Below the pieces are notes generated by a model that was not told the DNA's origin, did no database searches, and saw only the letters and a program-made list of their open reading frames with translations. The position numbers and the translations under genes were made by a program. DNA of 64,000 nt, from the NCBI GenBank assembly GCA_021234155.1, contig JAJEKV010000025.1:4117773-4181772 (forward strand), read 5' to 3'. The DNA comes from Isoetes taiwanensis (lineage: Eukaryota; Streptophyta; Lycopodiopsida; Isoetales; Isoetaceae). Below, piece by piece: positions 1 through 10,442 of the stretch (the stretch's first letter is position 1; each line of letters starts with the position of its first letter).

Positions 1-801
1 AGGTTCTTTTGGCAAGCTGCATATGCTAAATCTGTGGAGGGCTTTAATGAAGCTATCCAAAGCATGAGGGCAATCAATAACAGTGTTACAGATTGGATGC
101 TTGCTTCAGCACCCGCACAATATTGGGCAACTGCACACTTTAAAGGAACACGGTTTGGTCACTTGACTTCTAACATTGCAGAGGCCTTAAATTCTTGGCT
201 TCTTGAAGCTAGAGATAAACCTATCATTCCAATGCTAGAAATTATTCGAAGACAGCTAACTGAACGCTTTTACAAGAACCGTGTTGAAGGTGAGGCTTTG
301 TGGGCGTCTTGTGGAGAAGCTGCTACATACACTCTAGTGAAAGATGCTCAACAACATATTACAAAGGTCACTGAACGAGCTAGAAGGTATATAGTATTTC
401 CTTCTGATGCATTTGTGTTTGAAGTACAAAGTCCAGAGCGATCAGTTGTGGTTAACATTGAGTCTAAAACATGTTCGTGTTTGGAGTGGCAAATGTTAGG
501 ATTGCCTTGTGGTCATGCAGTTGCTGCTATTCTTTTTCGACGACAACGTCCAGATCTTTATACCCATCCAGGTTACTTGTTAAGCTCATTTTGCTATTCA
601 TATGCTGGAGCTATTTATCCACCAAATTTTGAACTTGTTGGAAGTAATGAATTACTACCTCCTGCGACCACGTCGTCCTCCCGAAAGGCCTAGAAGGAAG
701 CGGGACGGCCACGAAGGCGAGAGATAGAGAAAAGCGGGTGTACAAGTGCACACGTTGTGGCAATGGCGGCCATAATGAACGCAGTTGCAGAAATCCTATT
801 T
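1..801 (+). pseudogene. MULE (MuDR) transposase, C-terminal part, copy 1
   Basis: This is the C-terminal third of a Mutator-like transposase; the reading frame enters from the left edge of the window (a Phe-Phe-Trp-Gln segment precedes the first Met). The SWIM zinc finger is visible near 469-525 as CSC, eight residues, then CGH. It is followed by a Pro/Arg-rich linker and a CCHC knuckle at 738-797 (C-x2-C-x4-H-x4-C). A one-base frame break near 655-690 creates a stop at 691-693 and separates the two motifs. SWIM and CCHC fingers are standard C-terminal parts of MuDR proteins and bind DNA or RNA. The catalytic D-D-E core is outside the window or deleted. A diverged paralogue lies at 17,805-18,745. 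Confidence 0.9.
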
Positions 802-887
802 GACATTGCATATTTTGTCATAATTTCATGTTGTGAAAATTATTTTGGAGCTCAAGAATATGTGGTATTAAATACTTTCATTCCATC

Positions 888-990
888 TGTAACTTTCATT
901 CCATCTGTAAAAACAATAATCTATTGTGAATTTGGAAAGTTGCATGCATTCCATCTGTAAGAATAATAATCTATTGTGAATTTGGAACGC
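888..990. repeat. short direct repeats in the MULE 3' region
   Basis: A unit beginning with ATTCCATCTGTAA and including AATAATCTATTGTGAATTTG occurs twice in tandem, with a shorter partial unit just upstream. The same arrangement is present in copy 2 near 18,823-18,925. It lies between the transposase stop and the right TIR. Confidence 0.7.
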
Positions 991-1007
991 GTTACCGGCT
1001 TTTTGAT

Positions 1008-1115
1008 AATTTTTAGCATAGAAAGGGCTATTTGGGAAAATAATGAAGGGCTTTTTGGGAAATAAGTCAACAATTAAGGTTATTTTGGTAAATTTCCCAA
1101 AATAATAACAATACT
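1008..1115. repeat. MULE right terminal inverted repeat, copy 1
   Basis: This AT-rich block carries repeated GGG-x-x-ATTTGGGAAA motifs and ends near GGTTATTTTGGT. The reverse complement of 17,371-17,470 has the same motif order, so the two behave as TIR arms. The left arm of copy 1 would lie outside the window. I could not find a 9-bp target duplication. Confidence 0.55.
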
Positions 1116-1584
1116 GATCTAGGAGGAATACCAGGGAAATGTAAAACAGGCCGATCCCCATCTGTTTGAGTTTTACGTATAAGCGGAAGTGGAAACAAAT
1201 TGGCATCCATGGCGTTGGTGTAAGCTTGCGGAAGGAAATTGGAAGTAAGAAATTAGGCATCTATGCCCCCGATTCCGACAAAGGGAAGCCAATCGCAAGC
1301 TAGAAAAGGGTGGGCGACGGCGAGAGGCGGCGAGAATCACAATTCTCGTAAAAAGTTTTAACAGGAGATCGAGAGAGATGAATCCCTTAGCAAAATGCAG
1401 GAAAATAGGAAACTACGAATAATTTATTAGAATCAAAGCAAATTTGAGAGGTCGGATCTGTAAGCCTAGTTGGTTATCTCGACTTAAAATTGGCAAATAA
1501 TCAAGCCCGATGCAAAGCGTGATAGGCGTTAAAAGCGAATCGCGATGCCCGACAACAGAGGCCCGGTGCAAGACTTCCCGGGAA
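1116..1584. other. MULE flank, no gene seen
   Basis: I see no convincing coding sequence or element here. It aligns with 19,027-19,527 and ends at the CTAAG target site of the copia insertion. Confidence 0.6.
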
Positions 1585-1589
1585 CTAAG

Positions 1590-2047
1590 TGTTAGAAATT
1601 TAATCATGCCATGTATTGGAAATATGACCAATCTGGGCACACAAATAAAAAGGACACGTATGGGTGAAGCTTACGGAAAAGACAAGTCCTATCCTAATTA
1701 GAAGAAAAGGGGAATAAAAAGAAACGAAAAAAAAAAAAAAAAAAAGCGGTTGAAGGGCATCGAAGTGTGTGGTTGTGTGATCGAGATAAAAAGCTGGAGG
1801 ATGTTTGCTTGAGGGGGCGATGGTTGCTTGTGTGGGCGAGAGATAGATCGATGGAGCCGATTAGCTAAGGGGATACCGCCGGAGCCGGAAGTGCACGATG
1901 GTGCTAAACTACGGATAGTCGCGGTGACCTTGTTGCGGAGGACTCAAAGTGGTGTTTGCGGTGGACCAAGTGAAGAAGCGCAACGTGTGTGTAGGAGACC
2001 GAGCATTGGATTTGTTGGGTTCAACTCCCAGGACTCGAAAATTAACA
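1590..2047 (+). repeat. Copia-1 5' LTR
   Basis: It starts TGTTAG and ends in CA, and includes a poly(A) run near 1727-1745. It pairs with 5926-6388. Most LTR-LTR differences are CGG versus CAGG or CTGG-type changes. Confidence 0.95.
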
Positions 2048-2048
2048 T

Positions 2049-2064
2049 TGGAATCGAGCCATGG
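2049..2064 (+). other. Copia-1 primer binding site
   Basis: TGGAATCGAGCCATGG begins two bases after the LTR and resembles the initiator-Met tRNA complement used by many plant copia elements (TGGTATCAGAGCC). A closer second match, TGGTATCGAGCCATG, lies at 2410-2424. Confidence 0.6.
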
Positions 2065-2309
2065 TCCCAAGTGGAAGGTGCTTAACCATCGGGATAGTCC
2101 CCATGGTGTAGGGGGTGAGAATGAGCAAAGCTTGGCGGTGGAAAGCCCAACCCCACGGTGGTGGGAGTTGCCCGAGGGGGAGCATGTGGATTGTGGTGAA
2201 GGCTGGAATGGACGGGTGTGCCCATTAAGGGGAATGTTGGAATGTTGGGTATGTGTAATAGGCACACATGAAGAATGACTTCGATGGAAGAGTACCGAAG
2301 CCCATCAAA

Positions 2310-2381
2310 GGGCGGTAGCTCGATGGTAGAGTACTTGGCTTGCAAGCAAGAGGTCCTCAGGTTCGATCCCCAGCCTGTCCA
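2310..2381 (+). pseudogene. tRNA-Ala-like sequence (UGC anticodon) in the Copia-1 leader
   Basis: The segment has an A-box-like TAGCTCGATGG, an anticodon-loop-like CTTGCAA with TGC in anticodon position, and a B-box GGTTCGATCCC at tRNA-like spacing. The anticodon stem has one mismatch, and the T stem and acceptor stem pair poorly. It is therefore a tRNA-derived relic or SINE-type head, not a clear functional tRNA. It sits inside a retrotransposon and is separate from the PBS. Confidence 0.5.
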
Positions 2382-2849
2382 CCCAATCATAGAAGGCTCA
2401 TTTCTCAACATGGTATCGAGCCATGAACCCAAAAATGGAGTTTTCTTGCCAAAATAGTTGAACGTGTGGAGGGGAAAATCCATCCGAGTTAAGGCTGTGA
2501 TTGGAACCGGGCTTCCGTGGATGGGAACCTTTGGGGGTAGTGTTTTGGATTCCTTTATTGAATCCAGGAAGACTCTATTTTGAAAATCGGGCAGGGCATA
2601 ACCATGAGCATGAATCAATTTTACCAACTGTTCCCTTAACTATCGATTCGAAGTAAAAAACCGTGAATTGCCTCGGAAGGATTGATTAAAACATTGAAAG
2701 AACCTGACCACCATTGTGTATGCGAATGGGAAACGGTGATTTGCATAAGGTTAAGGGTTCTGCGGGAAAGCTTGAGTTTTACCATAATGGGGAAGCGTAA
2801 AGGTATGCACGGAGAATGCTCTCTGTATACACCGGTATGTTGTTTAATT
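2382..2849 (+). other. Copia-1 leader and missing gag region
   Basis: About 470 bp separate the tRNA-like relic from the first protease-like reading. No UBN2-type gag or CCHC knuckle is readable. Either gag was deleted or it is too corrupted to recognise. Confidence 0.5.
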
Positions 2850-4041
2850 TGATTTCGATGCTTGAGACTTAGTGGATCTTTGGATACAAAGTAAATTTTG
2901 ATACTCCTCATTGTGAAATAGTTGGGAATGGTAGAAAGATTTATCACGAAAAGAAAAGGAAAGTTATATTGTTTAGATGCTTTTTCCTTCATTTGGCGAT
3001 ATTAGCTTGTCGAATTATGGCATCCGAGGTGTGGTCATGTGAATGATGCAACAATAAAAATAATGAGCAAACATAAATTGGTAGAAGGATTACACGCCAA
3101 CATGGATCTTGGATGAACATAGAATATGTCATGGATGCATGCTAGGGGAAACAGCACTAGACATGCTTTTAAGCCCTCGGTTCTCGAAAACATTAGGGGT
3201 GTTGAATTTGGTGCATTGGTTTGTGTGGTCCGATCTTGGCGTCACGATATGAGTGGCAAGGTGTATTTTATTACTTTTATTGATGATTTTTCTCGGAGGG
3301 CGAGGTGTTATTTCTTGAGATCTAAAAGATCGAGGCATTCCAAACATTTCAGTTGTATTTGGCGAGAAAGCGAGCGTGAAGACCTCAGACGGTTGAAACG
3401 TCGCGTTCGGTCCCCCAAGTATCTGTCAGGTGCTTTTATGCAGTTTTGTCGAGAAAAAGGGATTCGTCGGCAATTTACTTGTAGGCATACTCCACAGCAA
3501 AATGGTATTGCTGAAAGGAAAAATAGAACTTTGATGAATGCAGTAAGATCAATGTTAAAACATGCTGGTTTACCTAATTACCTATGGGCGGAAGCAGTAC
3601 AGGCTGCGTGTTATATTCAGAACAAGTTGCCGTCAGCAGGTATTAGAGGAAGAATTCCGGAAGAAGTATGGTGTGGTAAAAAACAATCTGTAGAAAGGTT
3701 GCGTGCATATGGTTGTCTGGCTTACATGCATGTGCCAAAAGAATTGCGCTCAAAGCTGGATGATAGAAGTGTGGGAAACATATCTTGTTGGTTATGAGGA
3801 TCGGGGATCTGGTGTATGACCCTAAGACCAAAAAGATTCATATAAGCCGGGATGTAGTTTTTGATGAAACCAAGTTTTATAAAGATAGGTTGGTCAAGCA
3901 AGATGTGCCACGGGAGAAAATGAGAAATTTAGAAAATCAGCCTTGGGCTCCAGAAGGTTGGTTTGAAGATGATGAGAAGGAAGATGTTGAGGCTCAAGAG
4001 GATGGTGTTGTGGATGAACTTCGGAAGATGCACGATTAGAA
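2850..4041 (+). pseudogene. Copia-1 protease C-terminus, pre-integrase and integrase
   Basis: The end of the protease domain is readable near 2850-2980. The pre-integrase motif LWHPRCGHV follows near 3010. The integrase core includes the conserved stretch FITFIDDFSRR (3269-3302) and a readable HTPQQNGIAERKNRT (3488-3532) holding the catalytic Glu. The integrase C-terminus continues in a shifted frame from 3785, with DPKTKKIHISRDVVFDE. At least two frame breaks and a damaged region between 3315 and 3420 interrupt it. These proteins excise nothing; they insert the cDNA into the genome. Many breaks are at CHG sites and may be base-calling errors. Confidence 0.9.
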
Positions 4042-4299
4042 GATCAAAATGTGGAAGTAAGCATGGAAGAGCAAGAACAAATAATGGAGCCGGGAGATAT
4101 AAGAGTTGAGGAACCCGGTTGAAGAGCGCATAGAGAGCCAAGAGATGTAGGGGTCGAAAGAGCCGGCTCGCACCTAAGCAGTGATGCGGCAAGATTAAAG
4201 CGAGAAGTGTCTTTTGATACATCAAAATATGGAAGGGATGAACGTGGTAGAAGCACACGCCAACGCTGAACTTCCTGCAAAGTTTAAGGAGTGCAGTTT

Positions 4300-5235
4300 G
4301 GGGCCACCATCGATGTTGTGTCTTTGTAGAGCCAAGGTCATTACAATGAAGCGGTTAAGTCACCGGATGGAGATAAATGGCACAAGGCAATGGAAGAAGA
4401 GTTGAACTCATTTAAATTAATGTGTACCTACGATCTAGTATCCCTCGTCCTAAAGAGAAAAAAATGTAGTAGGATGTAAATGGATTTTTAGATTGAAAAA
4501 AGGGACCTGATGGTGAAGTTGAAAGATACAAGGCGAGGTGCTGGTGGCGAGGGTTTACACGTAAAGAAGGTATAGATTATCATGATACTTTCTGTAATTG
4601 TTAAAGCCCGACCGGTTTGAGAGCTTTAGTAGCCCTTGCAGTTGAACATGATTTAGAACTTGATCATATGGATGTGAAAACAGCGTTTTTGAATGGGGAC
4701 TTGGAGGAGGAGATTTTCATGGAACAGCCAGTTGGGTATGAGGTGCAAGGGAATAAAGTTTGCAAGTTGAAGAAAGCAATATGGCCTCGGACAAAATTTG
4801 CTTTCGACAATGGTAATGCGTATGTATGAATACGTTTTATTATCTCAAGGCTTTGAAAAATTAAGCGAAGGAAATTTATACATAAGGAGAGTTGGAGATA
4901 AATTTTGTGTTATTGCTTTATACGTTGATGACTGTATAATGACTGCAAGTGATAGAAAGTTTCTGGATGAATGTAAAGCTATTCTGAGAACTAGGTTTCA
5001 GATGAGTGATCTGGGATGTTTGAAAAAGTTTTTAGGGATGGAGGTTACCCGGAGTAGGGAAACTGGAACGCTTGTATTGACTCAGAAGCAATATATCAAA
5101 AAGATGCTTGATAAGTTTTTTATGACCCGTGTAAACCAGGTTCCCACACCTTTGGTAGTAAATAATAGGATTTGTGGAAGCATGTGTCCTAGAACCGAGG
5201 AAAGAGAAAAGACAAATGAAAAAGGTACCATCTGA
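4300..5235 (+). pseudogene. Copia-1 reverse transcriptase
   Basis: The fragments carry recognisable copia RT motifs: HMDVKTAFLNGDLEEEIF (motif A, 4665-4720) and YVDD (near 4921-4932). After YVDD comes the typical DLGCLKKFLGMEV stretch. The frame breaks near 4490-4610, where the lead-in to the palm is out of frame, and again near 4790. The enzyme would copy element RNA into DNA. No single open frame covers the domain as sequenced. Confidence 0.92.
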
Positions 5236-5304
5236 GGGAGCTCATAGGGAGTTTGCTTTATGTTGCTAATGCCACCGCACCGGATATAAACTTTTCTTTA
5301 AGCT

Positions 5305-5917
5305 TTGTTGAGTAGGTATTTGAACAATCCGGGATGGGCCTTGCGGTGGTTTAAAAAGCGAGTTCTCGGATATTTGAAGGGGACTATAGATCTAGGAATT
5401 TGTTATACTAAAAAGCAATGGGAACCACGAGATAGCGGGGTTTGCGAGCTATCACGGTTATCTGATCACGGTGGGCTGGAGACTTGGATGAGCGGAAGTC
5501 TACTCTTGGATATCTTTACAAACTTAATCAGGCGGATGATTTCATGGTGTAGCAAGAAACAAAATTGTACAGCAATGTCAAGTCGCAGTCGAGTACATAT
5601 CAGCATCATCGGCTAGTAGAGAAATAATTTGGCTAAGGAGGATGTTACATGAGCTTGGAGAGAAGCAAACAAATCCGACTAAACTTTATTGTGATAATAA
5701 GAGTTGTATAGCCATAGCCAAGAATCCGGTATTACATTCGAGGACAAAGCATATCGATCTTCATTGCCATTTCATTAGAGAGAAGGTAGCCGACGGTGAA
5801 ATTGATTTGCAATACATCTCTACCAATAAACAAGAAGCAGATATTTTGACAAAAGCACTAGGTGAAACCAAACATGCGCAGTTTAGGAAAGCTATTGGCA
5901 TTGGGAATATGGCATGA
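5305..5917 (+). pseudogene. Copia-1 RNase H
   Basis: RNase H-like fragments include LYCDNKSCIAIAKNP (5684-5728), HSRTKHIDLHCHFIRE and a C-terminal EADILTKAL, all typical of the copia RNase H end. The stop lies at 5915-5917, just before the polypurine tract. The N-terminal half (5305-5600) is shifted relative to 5642-5917. Confidence 0.9.
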
Positions 5918-5925
5918 AGGGGGAG
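5914..5925 (+). other. Copia-1 polypurine tract
   Basis: The purine run ATGAAGGGGGAG lies directly before the 3' LTR, where plus-strand DNA synthesis is primed. Confidence 0.75.
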
Positions 5926-6388
5926 TGTTAGAAATTTAATCATGCCATGTATTGGAAATATGACCAATCTGGCACACAAATAAAAGGACACGTATGGTGA
6001 AGCTTCTGGAAAAGACAAGTCCTATCCTAATTAGAAGAAAAAGGGGAATAAAAAGAACAGAAGAAAAAAAAAAAAAGAAAAACGGTTGAAGGGCATCGAG
6101 CTGTGACGGTTGTGTGATCAGATAAAAGCTGGAGGATGTTTGCTTGAGGGGGACGATGGTTGCTTGTGTGGGCAGAGATAGATCTGATGGAGCCGATTAG
6201 CTAAGGGGATACCGCCAGGAGCTGAAGTGCACGATGGTGCTAGACGCTGCAGTAGTGCAGGTGACCTTGTTGCAGGAGGACTCAAAGTGGTGTTTGCAGG
6301 CTGTGACCGAGTGAAGAAGCGCAACGTGTGTGTAGGAGACCGAGCATTGGATTTGTTGGGTTCAACTCCCAGACTCTGAAAATTAACA
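5926..6388 (+). repeat. Copia-1 3' LTR
   Basis: It starts TGTTAG and ends AATTAACA, followed by the CTAAG target duplication. It matches 1590-2047. Confidence 0.95.
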
Positions 6389-6393
6389 CTAAG

Positions 6394-6643
6394 AAGCGCC
6401 CAATCCTCTTCATTTGATACCACTAAACCTTTCCCAAGCAATTCCCCCAGTATGTCCTGTGAAAAGGGACTCATTCCAAAATGCCCAGCTTTCTTAGACA
6501 GAACCTCCGTCGCCATATCCGGATCTTCTAAAGTAAGCCTCGGTGCATGGCCACCATATTTATCAGCATAGAACTTACGATCAGGCAGAATGTGATCCAC
6601 AATATCATGAGTAATTTCACTAAGTCCTCTCTGTGCCTGCATC
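6394..6643 (-). pseudogene. cytochrome P450 (CYP72-clan-like) exon fragment, copy 1
   Basis: The minus-strand translation has the N-terminal substrate-recognition region of CYP72-clan P450s. ITHDIVDHILPD and YADKYGGH are followed by LEDPDMATEVLSKKAGHF, LGKGLVVSNEEDWA and then nothing. P450s are haem mono-oxygenases anchored in the ER. A splice acceptor CCCAG sits just before the exon (minus strand, 6648-6644). Homology ends at the WAL position next to the copia insertion and at the same place in copy 2, so truncation came before the duplication. The haem-binding Cys and I-helix are absent. Confidence 0.75.
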
Positions 6644-6726
6644 CTGGGTCAGCAAAGCAATCCCGCCAGTAAGAGAAACTAGTCAGAAATTCGCAAGTTC
6701 GATAAAGTAGCCAGAGTTTTGCCACG

Positions 6727-7070
6727 CTTAGATTAGAGCGTTGGAGGAGAAAAATTGATCAAGAAGACACCCTGGCATGTTGGACGAAGATTAAAAAGCT
6801 GGGGATGGGCTTCTGCATGGCATGCCGATTGCATAAAGCACCTTTATTTTAGAACCAAAACGCAATGTCACTGCACAAGTCCAAGATCTCGCCAAACACG
6901 GCTACTCTTGGATGATCTATATGAGGGGACTCCAAGCCCCTCGAACAAGCCCTGGATCAAATGAAACTGCGGAGCAAAAGGCATGAAAAACCAAGAACAT
7001 CAACTCACAAATGCATCTTACATTCATTCAATCGACAAGCATCTTAAAACTCAAAACACCAATATGCATT
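6727..7070. other. intron-like stretch between P450 exon fragments
   Basis: I see no clear coding sequence. If the P450 model is right this is intronic. The Pro-rich hinge expected after the membrane anchor is not recognisable here. Confidence 0.4.
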
Positions 7071-7075
7071 CTTAC

Positions 7076-7166
7076 CATGTAGAACACCCTTCTCCTCGAG
7101 GATCACTAAGAAAAACAACCACTTGAAACCAACATGCATGCATAGAGATAAGAATAAAGCTTCCAT
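7076..7166 (-). pseudogene. possible P450 first exon (membrane anchor), copy 1
   Basis: A minus-strand ATG at 7166 opens a hydrophobic N-terminus (MEALFLSL..., then LFFLVILEEKGVLH) ending at a splice donor GTAAG at 7075-7071. The exon is 91 bp in both copies. A signal-anchor of this kind would suit a P450. Its splice phase does not join directly to the 6643 exon, so a middle exon is missing or the assignment is wrong. Confidence 0.35.
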
Positions 7167-7406
7167 TGTACCTGCTGCTATAGGATGCACGCTAAAAGTT
7201 CTCTGGCACCTGCTACAATGCGCCCGCTAACAACCAAGTATGTACTTTTATGGTGAGAATCCAAGAGTAGAATCGTGTAAGGAAGTGGAAGAGTGAGAAG
7301 AAAGACTAAAGGAGGGGGAGGGAAAAGAAGAGGGAAGCAATGGGAATGAAAGAAGTCTTTGCTTTGTGAGAAGAAGCCGATAAGCGGTCTCGAATGTGGA
7401 GTGCAC

Positions 7407-7413
7407 TTATATA
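7407..7413 (-). promoter_or_regulatory. TATA box for the minus-strand P450-like unit, copy 1
   Basis: TATATAA on the minus strand is followed by a CT-rich leader and then the ATG at 7166. The arrangement is conserved in copy 2. Confidence 0.45.
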
Positions 7414-7611
7414 ATGGCTCGTCCACCCTTAGAATCGCGATCCGGGGCTCCCGGATCGATCACGATTAATAATTGATTAGGTTAGCTTGCATAAGTTAAG
7501 GGTAAGGTTGAAGCACAAAAAATTGAGAATTTATGGGGTACTTATGACCAAATTGAACCTACATGGAATTTCACTAACAGCTTTCAAAAACCATGTGATC
7601 GAAGCTAAAAA

Positions 7612-8100
7612 ATAAGATAAGATAAGATAAGAGTTTTTAACGTCCACGAGAACCCTCTTGGGTTATGGGACCAGAACAGAAAAAGGGGGCATGAGCCCTA
7701 ACAAAACTCGGGAGCTATGCCCCCTAACAAGTCTCAAATACCAAGAACAAAACAAGCGGGCACAAGCCCAAGCAGAATGGGGGGGCTATGCCCCATAACA
7801 ATGTAACCAATAAAACGAAAGGGTGAAACCAACCAAACCAAAACCAAACCAAAATGGAGGCGGGAAGCATAGGGCTATACAAAAACTGTCCATGGATCAG
7901 TCGGCCAATAATCTCGGATGATAGCGGCCTCCCTCTGTATCGACCCACTTCGTTCTTGATCAAGCCTACATGGACTTCGGCATAATTCTTCCTTAGATCT
8001 CTGGTATGTCTTCTGGGCGGAGAAGCGGTTCCTTTCAAGTGATTGCCATGTCGGAGGATGTGTAACGGACAAGCCATCTGAAAAGGACTAGCGGTGTCGG
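7612..8100 (-). mobile_element. non-LTR retroelement 3' end with ATAAG-repeat tail, copy 1
   Basis: On the minus strand this block ends in a (CTTAT)n tail (plus-strand 7612-7632). It is preceded by a GGTCCCATAACCC and GTGGACGTTAAAA terminus, which resembles the 3' end of the SINE-like insert at 10,201-10,442. A LINE 3' end shared with a SINE is a plausible reading. No reverse transcriptase is readable, so the class is inferred from the tail only. Confidence 0.45.
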
Positions 8101-9430
8101 GGGCCGTCGGGGTCGTCTTTGCTCCAACTCGGTGTCGCGGAGAGGATGCCCTACTGCTGTATGTGCATTACACGAGTGAAAAACTTGGTCCACCTCAATT
8201 ATAGCGAAGTGTCACTCGCCTCTTCAAGACCTACAATCGTGGGTTCGTATGGAGGTGTGCTACGTGTCTCTACCAGCTCAAAGCGGGATCTTGGGTCGGC
8301 GGGCAAACAATCCTCTGCCCCATGTGTTGTGGAGCCCTAGGTAATCATAGCATCTTCACGGGCATGGCATGTACATGGTCGGTGGTGATGTTATGATGAG
8401 CGGTGAGAAACATTAGATACCTACCACTGTAGTAGTATCTCCAAAAGTTGTACCCAAATTTCTAGGGTAATTGAGCGTATGTCTCGTGAGTGTGACCCGT
8501 GGATTGGACCGTGTAGAGCTTGACCAACAAATACGAGGCATACAATGGATCGAGCAGCGGTTGTCAAGGCTGCAGCTAAGGATGCATTGGGAAGCGGACA
8601 TTGTGCCGTGATTGGGCGGGGCCAAAGGAGGGGGCTGCCTAGAGTAGGAGGGCTCTATCGTGGGGTCATAGGCTTAGCAGATGACACGGGCACCCTAATG
8701 AGGTTCTTTGCCTTGCGGGTGGCTCTCGGCCCATCACGTTTGTCGCTTACGGGTCATTGTGATGTTCTATGAGACAGAACCCAGGCAAGGCAAAACAACG
8801 AAGTTGCAAATAGCTAGGCAGAGGTAGGAAGCGGAGACCAAGGCAAGGAGAATTTAAGAGGGGGCTAGAAATTAGTAGCTGGCCGGAAATCAGTAGCTGG
8901 CCTGAGATATAGGAAATTTCAACCCCTGGTGTGTGAGGGTTGTCTTTGTCATTGTGCCATCTTGGCAAAGAGGTAGGGTTCCCGACTCTAGGGCCTTGGG
9001 CTGGGAAAGGGGACCGGGCCGTCGATCACGAGAGCTAATATTGCCGGCGCCAGTAGGGTCTAGGGATGTGCTATTGAGCACAGCTATACAAGAATAACAC
9101 GCAAGAACCGACCCACTGGAACTCGGAGCTACAAGAGGGCTAGAATCGATCTACTAAAGGAAAAGCATAATGGGCCTGCCTGAAGCCCAACTAACCTAGT
9201 GCAAACCTTGTGGATCAAACCGAAGGCAAAAATCAGGCTGGTGGATTCGGGCCTGCGTTGATGGAGCGGTTCTGCTGTGGCTGGACTGGCTGGACCTTGC
9301 CGAACTGGGTCCCAAGCTTGCCAAAGACCTTGTCGAAGACTGGAGCTGCTGGAAACAGGAGTTGCACTTCTGTTTTTGCTTCAAAGCCTAGCGCCCAAGC
9401 GCCTAGATGCTAAGGCGGCGGTGCCTAGAT
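8101..9430. other. GC-richer unclassified repeat-like block, copy 1
   Basis: It aligns with 21,241-22,570 but with many small differences at CHG and CG sites. No domain is recognisable in either direction. It may be the upstream part of the non-LTR element or an LTR-element remnant. Confidence 0.35.
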
Positions 9431-10185
9431 GCTGAAAAAGCATGTATGAAATGTTATGTGGTCTATTTATATATTGTCATGGCTAAACCTCACAACATCC
9501 ACTTGAATTCATCAATAAACATCACTAACTATAATCATTCTGGAGTTTTGGACCTATAATAGTGGAGTTGATCCAATTTTTTATACTTTAATATGTTAAT
9601 CTGGCTCTTGTACATCATGTTTGAATTCCAAAAATTGCATGGTTACACCCTAGTTACACTATATGAAGTTGATAAGAGTTATGTTCTATGTAGATATAAA
9701 TAGAATGCATCATTTATTACCCACATGGCATTATGGGTGGTTGTTATTGGAGCATTTTAACATATACTTTTGTCCAAATTTCTTTTATAGTAGATTCTTT
9801 TAGTAAATATTGAGGTTAACATGACTTATGAACACTTCAAAAATCATGAAAGTATAACTTCATATAGTTAGTAACTCATGGCCACAAGAATTAAGTCAAA
9901 ACTTATTATAATAAGAAAGAAATAATTCTTGAACTTCAAGCAGCTTGTTTGACCAAAATAGGGCTTGGCGGCTTCCATTGATGTCAGATAATAGCAAGAA
10001 AACATGGGAACATAAAACTCAGTATGTTCTATGATAAAAGGCAAATATCTCCAACTTTAGCAAGGTTTAGGTCAATTTATGCTAGAAATATCGAAGAAGG
10101 CAGTTCTGGACTGCCAAATTTTCCAACGTTTGAACAACCACCACAAGGTATAGGTGTCCCCATTGGTCTTGAAATTTACACATGC
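9431..10185. other. AT-rich sequence without genes, copy 1
   Basis: Nearly identical to 22,575-23,331. The few differences are at CTGG-type sites. I see no gene. Confidence 0.6.
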
Positions 10186-10200
10186 CATTAAGAAATAAGT

Positions 10201-10442
10201 AGAATAGAATAGAATAGTTTTTTTATCGTCCACTGAGACCAATCGGCCTATGGGACCCAGAAGAAGCGCAGCAAACTTATTACTGTCCGGGTTAAAAAAC
10301 CCCCGCCCCGAAGGGTTTTCGAGGGAAAAACCGTGGCAGTAATAAGAATGCTGTCAAACTGTACAGGTATACATCATCATGAAATAAATGTGTATGTACA
10401 TGTCAAGTGCGTGCCCGAGGACATAGCTGATCTCGCATGTCG
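10201..10442 (-). mobile_element. SINE-like insertion, 242 bp, with 15-bp TSD
   Basis: The insert is flanked by CATTAAGAAATAAGT at 10,186-10,200 and 10,443-10,457. Copy 2 has this once, at 23,332-23,346. In minus orientation it ends in a poly-T/A run and a (TTCTA)n tail. Length, tail and long TSD suit a plant SINE. It contains the hairpin at 10,276-10,346. No Pol III A and B boxes are obvious, so its RNA origin is unresolved. Confidence 0.8.
10276..10346 (-). other. structured hairpin inside the SINE-like insert
   Basis: The outer arms CTTATTACTG and CAGTAATAAG pair perfectly over 10 bp. Inner G/C arms follow, capped on the minus strand by CCC-TTCG-GGG. The same architecture with different arm sequences occurs at 36,043-36,123. 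Confidence 0.7.

Larger units (their letters stand above)
1590..6388 (+). mobile_element. Copia-1, LTR retrotransposon with TSD CTAAG
   Basis: This is a complete-length Ty1/copia element of 4,799 bp. It begins TGTTAGAAAT and ends ATTAACA, and is flanked by CTAAG at 1585-1589 and 6389-6393. LTRs are 458 and 463 bp. Internal order is PBS, leader, protease remnant, integrase, reverse transcriptase, RNase H and polypurine tract, which is the copia order (integrase before RT). The duplicated copy has a single CTAAG at 19,528-19,532, the empty site. A normal gag is not visible. LTR differences sit mainly at CHG sites, so the insertion is probably very young. Confidence 0.96.

Noticed and set aside
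2275-2457. open frame over the tRNA-like segment read as gag
   Set aside because: The translation reads through tRNA-like and PBS-like sequence and has no gag motif.
7178-7426. 82-aa minus-strand open frame at the P450 promoter
   Set aside because: It starts upstream of the TATA box and reads through the CT-rich leader; the later ATG at 7166 suits a gene better.
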